Source: an uncultured Bacteroidota bacterium (GTDB taxonomy: Bacteria > Bacteroidota > Bacteroidia > Bacteroidales > WCHB1-69). Taken from it: 64,000 nt of DNA. The notes beneath the pieces are model-generated. The model did not search any database and was not told the origin of the DNA. It saw only the letters and a list, made by a program, of their open reading frames with translations. Of this stretch, positions 1 to 6,907 are shown piece after piece. The stretch covers positions 1 through 64,000 of the forward strand of contig CADCNH010000002.1 in NCBI GenBank assembly GCA_902802755.1, written 5' to 3'. The position numbers and the translations under genes are program-made. The stretch's first letter is position 1. Each line of letters starts with the position of its first letter.

Positions 1-1873
1 TGTCCCAGGTATAAGAAGTGGCACCCGAAGCGCTGAGTGTTGCGCTCTGTCCTGCACATATTGGACTTACAGGGGTGGTGCTAACTGTAGGCAGCTGGTG
101 AACAGTGACGGTGACAGTAGCGGTGTTGGTACAGCCATTGGCAGCGGTACCGGTAACAGTATAAGTAGTGGTCGTTGCGGGGCTGACCACTTTGTCATTG
201 CCTGCTCCGACTCCGTTGTTCCAGCTGTATGAGCTTGCGCCTGAAGCTGTGAGTGTAGCGTTCTGCCCCGCGCATATCGGACTCACCTGGCTGATGCTGA
301 CAGTAGGCAAATTGTTTACATTGACCGTGACAGCGGTTCTGCTGCTGTAGCAACCCGTTACGGTATTGTATGTTTCGGCATAGCGGGTGGTGTTTTGAGT
401 GAGGTTGGCGACTTCCAAAGAGGTGCCCGTTCCCAAAACCTCTGAAGAGTTGTTGGTGGCGTACCAACGGCAAGCCAAGTTTTCACCTGCGGGCAGAGTG
501 GCGGTGAAAACACCCGTGCCACCAGTGCAAACAGAAGTGGTGCTGCCGGCTGTGGGAGCATCGGGATTGGCCGCTACGATGGCGGTGGCGGGAGTTCTGC
601 TACTTTCGCAACCTGTGCTGTTCAGAGCACTGACATAGTATGTGGCAGTTCCGAGAAGGCTGTAAACAGTAAAGGAACTACCTTCAGTATAATCTGACCC
701 GCTTTCTGTAGTGTACCAGCGATAATTTGTGGCTCCTTCTGAATAGGCGGTCATAGTGACATTCTGTGCCACTGGGGCGCAAATAGGAGTTGACGTGATG
801 GTTGGTGCAGCAGGTGCGGGAACAATAGTATAATTTATGGTATAATCTTTATATACAATGTTGGCTTGATTCCTATGCTGGACTCTGATAGTTGTGTAGG
901 GTTCTGCTACAGTGGGGTTGTGCATGATTTCGGTGGAGGCGTGTGCCGATTGGCAGGTACCATCCACAGTGGGAATCACACCCTCGCAGATAGGAGTTGG
1001 ATAATTATAAGTGGTGACATTCGGGTTAAATCCGGCAACGCCTGCTCCATTAACGGTCAGTGTGGCTAAACGGGTGTTGTAGATCAGTACGACATCGTCA
1101 AATAGCAATTTATCATTTCCAGTCCCAGTCCCAGCTGTTTGGTTGGTGGAAAATGTAGCTAGAATATAGGAAGGATTTGTATTGTTGTTTGTGTATTCAA
1201 ACTTAACCTTTTGTTGAATCCAGTTACCTGAGGTGTTGAAATTTAAGGTGGCCTTTGCTACGACTTTCGCTTCGTTAGTAGCCCCGTTAGTGTTGACGAT
1301 ACTGGCATTGGCACTAGTGGGAGTAGGGTCTTGGTAGATGGCATTGTTGCTGGCTACGGCATTATTGTGAATTACAATATTAAAGCGAGCCTTGTGATTG
1401 CTATTGCTGAGATTTGTTTTAGTCCATACATAAATTGAATCGGGATAGGCAGTTATTGTTTGGTTGTATCCCGATACTGTACTTGTATAAGTGCAGTTGG
1501 CAGTGTTGGCAGCAGATGTTGAACCTGCATGAAAACGACCAGATGTCAACCCACCGTTGGCATGAGTAGTGCCAATAATGGGAATATATATATCCACGCA
1601 TTTGAGCTGAACACTATAACTTCCTGTGCTTCCCGTAGGTTTATCTGTAGATTTTGAGACAAAGTCTTTTCTTCCAGCTTCTAATACGCTGCTCCCAAAT
1701 GTTCCACTATTTAAGGAATGCCAATGTGTTGGTGCAACCCTGGAATTATACTCTGTGTACCATTCTTCAAAATTGTTGTTTTGCATTTGTTGTCCCACAC
1801 CCAACTGTGCCCATGATAGATTCAGAGCGGTAGTTGCGGTGAGCATGATAAATAAAAGTAAAACTTTCTTCAT
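1..1873 (-). CDS. Secreted surface protein with C-terminal Ig-like repeats (partial, runs off left edge)
   Basis: The frame is open on the minus strand from an ATG at 1871-1873 to the window edge, about 624 residues with no stop. Residues 1-23 are a signal peptide (MKK, a Leu-rich core, ending WAQ). Residues 32-38 read NNNFEEW, a motif seen near the mature start of Bacteroidota surface proteins with a carbohydrate-binding or PCMD-like first domain. From about 1-800 the protein becomes repetitive: modules carry PICAGQ, then T-L-(T/S)-A-S-G-A, then S-Y-(S/T)-W, as in Ig-like or PKD-like cell-surface repeats. The C-terminus is outside the window; such proteins usually end in a type IX secretion signal, but this is not visible here. 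It is likely a surface-exposed adhesin or glycan-binding protein; the exact ligand is unknown. A -7 box lies at 1957-1964. Confidence 0.85.
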   Translation of the reverse strand, partial: MKKVLLLFIMLTATTALNLSWAQLGVGQQMQNNNFEEWYTEYNSRVAPTHWHSLNSGTFGSSVLEAGRKDFVSKSTDKPTGSTGSYSVQLKCVDIYIPIIGTTHANGGLTSGRFHAGSTSAANTANCTYTSTVSGYNQTITAYPDSIYVWTKTNLSNSNHKARFNIVIHNNAVASNNAIYQDPTPTSANASIVNTNGATNEAKVVAKATLNFNTSGNWIQQKVKFEYTNNNTNPSYILATFSTNQTAGTGTGNDKLLFDDVVLIYNTRLATLTVNGAGVAGFNPNVTTYNYPTPICEGVIPTVDGTCQSAHASTEIMHNPTVAEPYTTIRVQHRNQANIVYKDYTINYTIVPAPAAPTITSTPICAPVAQNVTMTAYSEGATNYRWYTTESGSDYTEGSSFTVYSLLGTATYYVSALNSTGCESSRTPATAIVAANPDAPTAGSTTSVCTGGTGVFTATLPAGENLACRWYATNNSSEVLGTGTSLEVANLTQNTTRYAETYNTVTGCYSSRTAVTVNVNNLPTVSISQVSPICAGQNATLTASGASSYSWNNGVGAGNDKVVSPATTTTYTVTGTAANGCTNTATVTVTVHQLPTVSTTPVSPICAGQSATLSASGATSYTWD

Positions 1874-1956
1874 ATTATTATTGTTTTTTTGTTTTTGTTT
1901 CTGTTTTTAATGTTTTTGTTTTAAATCTTGTTTTTTCAGTTCTCAAAAAAAGTTTG

Positions 1957-1964
1957 CAAAAATA
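1957..1964 (-). promoter_or_regulatory. Bacteroidota -7 box for the surface protein gene
   Basis: The minus strand reads TATTTTTGC, a match to the TAnnTTTG -7 element of the Bacteroidota primary sigma factor. It would give a leader of roughly 75-80 bases before the ATG at 1873. No clear TTG box is seen at the -33 spacing, so the assignment rests on the -7 match and position. Confidence 0.5.
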
Positions 1965-2083
1965 CTCTTTTTTCTCGGATAAGCGGTTGTTTTGATTTGT
2001 TAAATCATTCAAATATCTGATATAAAATGATTTAAAAATGTTAATAAATGTTAATGTCAACAATTAAATGTTGGGAATGTTGA

Positions 2084-2399
2084 TAAAGGGGTAGATGTCC
2101 ATTGTCTATTGAGATTTATTCCCTTACGGGAAATTATTGTGTTGTGTTATATCCCGCGGGGATTCAATATTTCCTTCTATTGATATTGATTCCCCTGAAG
2201 GGGAAAATGGGTAAAGGGGTAGATGTCCATTGTCTATTGAGATTTATTCCCTACGGGGAATTATTGTGTTGTGTTATATCCCGCGGGGATTCAATATTTC
2301 CTTCTATTGATATTGACTCCCCTGAAGGGGAAAATGGGTAAAGGGGTAGATGTCCATTGTCTATTGAGATTTATTCCCTTACGGGAAATATTCGTAGAA
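2084..2399. repeat. Two and a half direct repeats of about 128 bp rich in small palindromes
   Basis: The unit starts with TAAAGGGGTAGATGTCC at 2084, again at 2212, and as a partial copy at 2339. Spacing is 128 and 127 bp and the copies are nearly identical. Each unit holds several short hairpins: ATTCCC-TTAC-GGGAAAT, ATCCC-GCG-GGGAT and CCCCTGAAGGGG. TCTATTGATATT and its complement AATATCAATAGA also recur. Open frames across this stretch only read the repeat and are not genes. The same hairpins recur at 3058-3445 on the other side of the transposase, so this is one flank of a REP field. Confidence 0.85.
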
Positions 2400-2540
2400 A
2401 ATAATATCCCATCGGGATTCAATATCAATAGAAGATTTAATATCAATAGAAGATTTAATATCAATGGCCACGTAATCGTTTCGTATAATTCATATCCCAT
2501 CGGGATTCAATATCAATAGAAAACAAATAATTATAATTAA
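2400..2540. repeat. REP-like palindromic units upstream of the transposase
   Basis: Tandem copies of ATCCCATCGGGATTCAATATC followed by one or more AATATCAATAGA words are spaced by a TTTCGTATAATTCATAT linker. CCCATCGGG and similar cores form tight hairpins. The remainder up to the transposase start at 2600 is AT-rich and shows nothing else that I recognise. Confidence 0.7.
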
Positions 2541-2599
2541 AATTCAATAAAATATAATAAATTATTCATTTTGTCGTTGTGATAACAAAAACAATTATT

Positions 2600-3034
2600 A
2601 TGGAAAAGACTTTCTCTCAAATTTACATCCATTTTGTGTTCGCCGTATCACAACGACGCAAATTAATTCAACCCTCGTGGAAAAACGATTTGTACAAATA
2701 CATCTGCGGATGTATTAGCAACCATCAATGCAAAGTCATGCAAATTGGTGGAACAGAGGATCATATTCATATCTTGGTAAGCATGAGCCCTGCAATGTCA
2801 CCTTCTAAACTCATGTTTCATGTTAAGCGTAGCTCGTCTTTATGGATTAATCAACAAGGTCTCTCAAAATTTCATTTCACATGGCAGGAGGGATTTGGTG
2901 CATTCACGTATTCGTTGTCTCAAATAAAAACGGTTGCAAATTATATCGAAAATCAGGAAGCACATCACCAACAAATATCCTATGATTCGGAATATGCGAA
3001 AATTCTGGGGAAATTTCAAACCCCGTGTGATTGA
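2600..3034 (+). CDS. REP-associated tyrosine transposase (RAYT, IS200/IS605 Y1 family)
   Basis: This is a 144-residue single-domain HUH transposase. The metal-binding HUH motif is H55-I-H57 inside DHIHILV, and the probable nucleophile is Y115 in VANYIENQ, followed by HH. Y1 enzymes cut and join single-stranded DNA at a hairpin-adjacent site. I chose the ATG at 2600 because the family begins with a short basic stretch (MEKTFSQIYIHFVF); upstream in-frame codons encode AT-rich junk. There is no TnpB partner. The gene is bracketed on both sides by short palindromes of the same sequence type, the arrangement expected of RAYT proteins, which are thought to mobilise REP elements. The gene is intact, with both catalytic motifs present. 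Confidence 0.88.
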   Translation: MEKTFSQIYIHFVFAVSQRRKLIQPSWKNDLYKYICGCISNHQCKVMQIGGTEDHIHILVSMSPAMSPSKLMFHVKRSSSLWINQQGLSKFHFTWQEGFGAFTYSLSQIKTVANYIENQEAHHQQISYDSEYAKILGKFQTPCD

Positions 3035-3057
3035 TATGTTCCATTGATATTGGATTG

Positions 3058-3445
3058 ATTTATAATTATCCTATTGATATTAATCCCCCTATCGGGGGAA
3101 ATGGAGATATGGGAATGTCGTGTGTCTATTGAGATTTATTCCCTTACGGGAAATATTCGTAGAAAATAATATCCCATCGGGATTCAATATCAATAGCCCC
3201 GGGATTATTTCGTATAATTTATATCCCGCAGGGATTCAATATCAATAGAAGATTCAATATCAATAGCCACTGAATCGTTTCGTATAATTCATATCCCATC
3301 GGGATTCAATATCAATAGAAGATTTAATATCAATGGCCACGTAATCGTTTCGTATAATTCATATCCCATCGGGATTCAATATCAATAGCCATCGGGATTA
3401 TTTCGTGTAATTTATATCCCGCGGGGATTCAATATCAATAGAATT
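3058..3445. repeat. REP palindrome array downstream of the transposase
   Basis: At least six hairpin cores are spaced by AATATCAATAGA words and TTTCGTATAATTYATAT linkers. Cores include CCCCCTATCGGGGG, CCCTTACGGG, CCCATCGGG (several copies), CCCGCAGGG and CCCGCGGGG. The same modules occur at 2084-2540. Variation is mostly in the hairpin loop. The region holds no gene and ends about 75 bp before the DUF3127 start. Confidence 0.85.
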
Positions 3446-3487
3446 CGTTGTCGTCAAAATACGAATCGACAAATCAACAAATTTTCG

Positions 3488-3495
3488 TATTTTTG
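3488..3495 (+). promoter_or_regulatory. Bacteroidota -7 box upstream of the DUF3127 gene
   Basis: TATTTTTGC matches TAnnTTTG. Transcription would begin about 20 bases before the ATG at 3520, which supports that start over in-frame codons further upstream. No convincing TTG lies at the usual -33 spacing. Confidence 0.55.
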
Positions 3496-3519
3496 CATCC
3501 TCAAAATTGTAAAAACAAC

Positions 3520-3936
3520 ATGGAAATTATAGGAAAATTATTACAGAAACTGCCCCTCCAATCCGGTATCGGCCGCACAGGAAACAGCTGGCAGAAACAG
3601 GAATTTGTGATTGAAACCATCGAACAATACCCCAAGAAAGTTTGTGCCAACCTCTGGGGCGATAAATTAGATATGCTTGACACTGTTAATATTGGCGATA
3701 CCGTGAAGGTCTCCTTCTCGATAGAATCACGCGAGTTTAATGGCAAATGGTACACCGACATCAAGGCATGGAAGATAGAACCTGCCACAGAAGGCCCCGC
3801 ACAGCCAACCGCAGCCACCCCTGCATACCAGCCTGCCGCCGCTGGTCCGGCTCCCGCCGCCGACACCCTGCCACCCATGGCCTCTGATGATATGGACACT
3901 TTCACCGATAACGGTGGCGACGACCTGCCTTTCTAA
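3520..3936 (+). CDS. DUF3127 OB-fold-like protein with SSB-type acidic tail
   Basis: This is a 138-residue cytoplasmic protein. Residues 1-90 carry the DUF3127 pattern (GKLLQKLPLQSGIGR, WQKQEFVIET, NLWGDKLDML, GDTVKVSFSIESREFNGKWYTDI), predicted to be a small OB-like barrel found almost only in Bacteroidota. Residues 91-120 are a Pro/Ala-rich linker. The last residues are acidic and end in DDLPF, which closely resembles the C-terminal tip through which single-stranded DNA-binding proteins recruit repair and replication partners. A role as an SSB-like protein is therefore reasonable but inferred. The start at 3520 follows a -7 box. The gene is separated from the next by only three bases, so the two are probably co-transcribed. 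Confidence 0.8.
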   Translation: MEIIGKLLQKLPLQSGIGRTGNSWQKQEFVIETIEQYPKKVCANLWGDKLDMLDTVNIGDTVKVSFSIESREFNGKWYTDIKAWKIEPATEGPAQPTAATPAYQPAAAGPAPAADTLPPMASDDMDTFTDNGGDDLPF

Positions 3937-3939
3937 GCC

Positions 3940-4839
3940 ATGAGTTACGGAGTTTGCATATTGTCGGTGGTGCCCCTGCGTGCAGAGGCCTCCGAACGTT
4001 CCGAAATGGTGTCGCAATTGCTTTTCGGCGATAGCTATGAAGTACTCGAAGTAGAAGGTAACTGGCTGAAAATCAAAACTTCAGACTGTGGCTACGAGGG
4101 TTTCCTTAATCAGAAATACCATCATGAACTGACTGACACGCAATATCAGGAATTGCAACGCCAACCGCAATTCCTGGTGAGCGATTTCATGACCCTGCTC
4201 TGTGAGGAGAAAAGCCAAACCCTTTTCCCCGTTTTCATCGGCACATCCTTCCCCCAACCCAATGAAGAAGGGCATTTCAACATGGGTGACGCAGTGTTCA
4301 CACTGCCCTCTGTGTCCTCAATATCAGATACGAATTCACAATTCACAATTCACAATTCAACTGACCCCTGTCCCCTGTCACCTGATCCCTCCCACCCGTC
4401 AACTGTCAACTGTCAATTGTCAACTGTCAATTGTAATCTGCCCCCTGACCCCTGTCCCCTAACCCCTATGCTAAGCTTTGCCCTGCGTTTCCTCCGCGCT
4501 CCTTACCTCTGGGGTGGCCGAACACCTGCGGGTATCGACTGCTCGGGCTTTACCCAGTTGATATACAAGAGCATAGGGGTGCTGATTCCCCGTGATGCTT
4601 CGCAACAGGTGGAATTGGGCAATGCTTTGGATTTCGCCTCCGAGGCACAAATCGGCGACCTCGCTTTCTTCCAGAATGAAGAGGGTAGGATCGTGCATGT
4701 GGGTATGGTCTGTGCCCTTGGCAAGATTATCCATGCCTCCGGACAGGTGCGCATCGACAAACTCGATGACACGGGTATCTTTAATGCCGACAAGGGCCAG
4801 TATTCCCATCATTTGCGTATCATTAAACGTATATTGTAA
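3940..4839 (+). CDS. SH3-NlpC/P60 peptidoglycan endopeptidase
   Basis: This 299-residue enzyme of the NlpC/P60 class would cleave gamma-D-glutamyl-meso-diaminopimelate bonds in peptidoglycan stem peptides. Residues 1-55 form an SH3b-like domain (VVPLRAEASERSEMV, GDSYEVLE, WLKI). A second SH3-like segment follows, to about 130. The C-terminal catalytic domain has C201 in GIDCSGF, H253 in IVHVG and H265 in IIHASG. No classical signal peptide is seen; I kept the ATG at 3940 because the SH3 domain starts at once. Residues about 132-176, between the SH3 and catalytic domains, are encoded by heptamer tandem repeats that appear inserted in frame. The stop overlaps the next start (TAATGG), implying translational coupling. 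Confidence 0.88.
   Translation: MSYGVCILSVVPLRAEASERSEMVSQLLFGDSYEVLEVEGNWLKIKTSDCGYEGFLNQKYHHELTDTQYQELQRQPQFLVSDFMTLLCEEKSQTLFPVFIGTSFPQPNEEGHFNMGDAVFTLPSVSSISDTNSQFTIHNSTDPCPLSPDPSHPSTVNCQLSTVNCNLPPDPCPLTPMLSFALRFLRAPYLWGGRTPAGIDCSGFTQLIYKSIGVLIPRDASQQVELGNALDFASEAQIGDLAFFQNEEGRIVHVGMVCALGKIIHASGQVRIDKLDDTGIFNADKGQYSHHLRIIKRIL
4333..4467 (+). repeat. Heptamer tandem arrays inside the NlpC/P60 coding sequence
   Basis: Four different 7-bp words follow one another: AATTCAC (about four units), TGACCCC/TGTCCCC (about four), TCAACTG/TCAATTG (about five), then CCCCCTG/ACCCCTG. Together they encode the inter-domain linker at about residues 132-176 without breaking the frame. The same words occur in intergenic spacers elsewhere in the window (14391-14418, 17950-18012, 50838-50886). 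Confidence 0.85.
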
Positions 4840-5639
4840 TGGAAGATTCTTCGCAAATGGAAAATATTATGCCGGACGCACGTGGCGCGTCCCTACAAGC
4901 GGGGAAGGGTGAATCTGCGAGGACGCAGATTCCTACGATGGAAAGTTCTACGCAGGTGGAAAAGGTTGAATCTGCGAGGACGCAGATTCCTACGATGGAA
5001 GGTTCTACGCAGATGGAAAAGGTTGAATCTGCGAGGACACAGATTCCTACGATGGAAGGTTTCACGCGAATGGAAAAGGGTGAATCAGCAGGGATGCGAA
5101 TTCCTACGGTGAATCCCTTGCAAACGGAAAAAATACGCCTCCGAGCCCTCGAACCTCGTGATGTGGACCTCCTTTATCGCTGGGAAAATGACCCTGAAGT
5201 TTGGAAGGTGAGCAATACCATGACCCCTTTCTCGAAATTTACCTTGCAAGAGTTTATAAAAACTTCTACGACAGATATTTATGCATCACGACAACTGCGG
5301 TTGATGGTGGAGGATTGGAAAGGCAACACCATCGGAACCGTTGATATTTTCGACTTTGAGCCCTTCCATCGTCGCGCTGGCCTCGGCATTCTCATCGCCA
5401 AAGAATACCGCCACAATGGCTATGCGGAAGAGGCAGTTCGCTGTGTATGTCAGTACTTGTTTTCTGTGTTCCAACTTCGTCAGGTGTATTGTAATGTAAT
5501 GGCTGATAATGAGATCAGTTTGAAATTATTTCAGCATATCGGCTTTCAGCCCTCGGGTGTGCAAAAAGACTGGATACGCACACAGAACGGATATACGGAT
5601 GTTTTAATATTGCAGTTGATCAATGAGCATGAGAAATAG
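4839..5639 (+). CDS. GNAT family acetyltransferase with repetitive N-terminal extension
   Basis: The protein has 266 residues. Residues about 105-262 are a RimJ/RimL-type (Acetyltransf_3) GNAT domain: IRLRALEPRDVDLLYRWEND, an AGLGILIAKEYRHNGYAEEA acetyl-CoA loop region, and NEISLKLFQHIGF near the end. Such enzymes transfer acetyl from acetyl-CoA to an amine, often a protein N-terminus, but the substrate cannot be told here. Residues about 1-100 are not part of the family. They are a four-fold 19-residue repeat (ESARTQIPTMEG...MEKV) encoded by a 57-bp hairpin-bearing DNA repeat. A start nearer the domain is possible, but the frame and coupling to the upstream stop favour 4839. The end overlaps mltG by 17 bases. 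Confidence 0.82.
   Translation: MEDSSQMENIMPDARGASLQAGKGESARTQIPTMESSTQVEKVESARTQIPTMEGSTQMEKVESARTQIPTMEGFTRMEKGESAGMRIPTVNPLQTEKIRLRALEPRDVDLLYRWENDPEVWKVSNTMTPFSKFTLQEFIKTSTTDIYASRQLRLMVEDWKGNTIGTVDIFDFEPFHRRAGLGILIAKEYRHNGYAEEAVRCVCQYLFSVFQLRQVYCNVMADNEISLKLFQHIGFQPSGVQKDWIRTQNGYTDVLILQLINEHEK
4911..5112 (+). repeat. 57-bp in-frame tandem repeat with hairpin core
   Basis: Units begin at 4911, 4968, 5025 and 5082, an exact 57-bp period (19 codons). The first three carry a GAATCTGCG...CGCAGATTC inverted repeat, with one mismatch in unit three; the fourth is degenerate. A related GGACGC...GCGTCC palindrome lies just before, at 4874-4892. It encodes the N-terminal extension of the acetyltransferase. 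Confidence 0.9.
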
Positions 5640-6636
5640 AACCATATTGCTGATTGTGGTCATCCTGATTGCGGTGGGTGGCACAATGGCCTATAACAAG
5701 GTCCTCAAAAATAATAATGTAGCTGTTGAAAAAGCAATGGTTACGGTGCCGAAAAACGCCACTTTTGATCAGCTTTTGGACTCGTTAAGGGCTCACCAAG
5801 TGCTGGTGAATGAAAACACGTTCAAATGGACTTGCAAACTCAGGCGTTTCCAGACTCCGCGCATGGGACATTATGAGTTCCACGAGGGCATGAGCAATAT
5901 GGATATCACCACTATGTTGCGCATGGGACAGCATTATGGGGTGAAATTTACCTTCAACAACTTGAGAACTAAAGAACAGCTGGTAGAAAAGGTCGATCAC
6001 CGCTTCTTTTTTGCTCCTGAGGAGTTGGCCGCATTGCTGAATGACAATGAATTTTTGACGAATTATGGCTTTGACACGGCTACCTGTATCGCTGCTTTTA
6101 TCCCTGATAGCTACGAGTTCTTTTATGATATTACCGCGGAAGAATTCTTTGAAAAAATAATGAGCTATTATCATAAATTCTGGAATGATGAGCGTCAGAA
6201 GCAAGCTGCTGAAATCGGCCTGAATCCTACAGAAGTGGCTGTTTTGGCTTCTATTGTGGAGGAGGAAAACTACAAGGCCTCCGAAAAGGCCCTGATAGCG
6301 GGCGTGTATATGAACCGCTTGAACAAAGGGATGCTGCTGCAAGCCGACCCGACGGTAAAGTATGCGGCGGGAGACCCTACACTGAAGCGTATTTTATTGG
6401 AACACACGAGAATAGATTCTCCGTATAACACCTATTTGTATCCCGGACTCCCTCCGGCACCAATTCGTATTCCCGAAGCATCCACGATGGATTCTGTCTT
6501 GCATTACACGCATCATAACTACCTGTATATGTGTGCTAAAGATGATTTGTCGGGCTATCACAACTTTGCTGCTACCCTGGCGGAACACAACCGCAACGCC
6601 GCTGCCTATCACAGGGCATTGAATCGGTTGAAATAG
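5623..6636 (+). CDS. mltG: Endolytic murein transglycosylase MltG (YceG-like)
   Basis: This 337-residue inner-membrane enzyme cuts nascent glycan strands and is thought to set their length. An N-terminal membrane anchor (about residues 5-25: ILLIVVILIAVGGTMAY) precedes a LysM-like segment and the YceG catalytic domain. Visible family motifs are ASIVEEEN (about 209-216, containing the catalytic Glu), the LLQADPTVKYA segment, and SPYNTY followed by GLPPAPI. Length and motif order are normal. ATGs at 5623 and 5629 are both possible starts. The gene overlaps the acetyltransferase end, so it probably closes a cell-wall operon starting at 3520. Confidence 0.93.
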   Translation: MSMRNRTILLIVVILIAVGGTMAYNKVLKNNNVAVEKAMVTVPKNATFDQLLDSLRAHQVLVNENTFKWTCKLRRFQTPRMGHYEFHEGMSNMDITTMLRMGQHYGVKFTFNNLRTKEQLVEKVDHRFFFAPEELAALLNDNEFLTNYGFDTATCIAAFIPDSYEFFYDITAEEFFEKIMSYYHKFWNDERQKQAAEIGLNPTEVAVLASIVEEENYKASEKALIAGVYMNRLNKGMLLQADPTVKYAAGDPTLKRILLEHTRIDSPYNTYLYPGLPPAPIRIPEASTMDSVLHYTHHNYLYMCAKDDLSGYHNFAATLAEHNRNAAAYHRALNRLK

Positions 6637-6907
6637 TGCACGATTGTCTTTTTTCATACCCAAGGCGTTGCCGTTGGGCTGCTTGCTTGCCGGCCTTTCA
6701 GGCCATTATTAATCCGTCAACTTGGATCAGTCGTAAGGCACTAAAAGTGACAATCTAAATCAGCAAACTACAAAGATTTTTTTGTAACATACCTCTGTGT
6801 TATCCTTCGGACGCGATGAATCCTGTCCCTACAATAAAATTCATACGTCCGTGTATAACTCAGGAAATTTCTGTAACTTTGCATTTTTATAGTAAAGAAC
6901 CAGAGTC
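6637..6907. other. Intergenic spacer with dispersed hairpin fragment and promoter
   Basis: No gene is seen. At about 6796-6850 there is a GACGCG...GTCCCTAC and ACGTCC word set of the dispersed hairpin family noted elsewhere in the window. The promoter of the next gene is at the right end. Confidence 0.5.
6874..6881 (+). promoter_or_regulatory. Bacteroidota -7 box for the secreted hydrolase
   Basis: TAACTTTGC fits TAnnTTTG and lies 27 bases before the ATG at 6908. The -33 element is not obvious. Confidence 0.55.

Noticed and set aside
2102..2519. Open frames of 69-82 codons across the repeats on both strands
   Set aside because: They only read the 128-bp repeats and palindromes, repeat the same peptide and have no recognisable domain.
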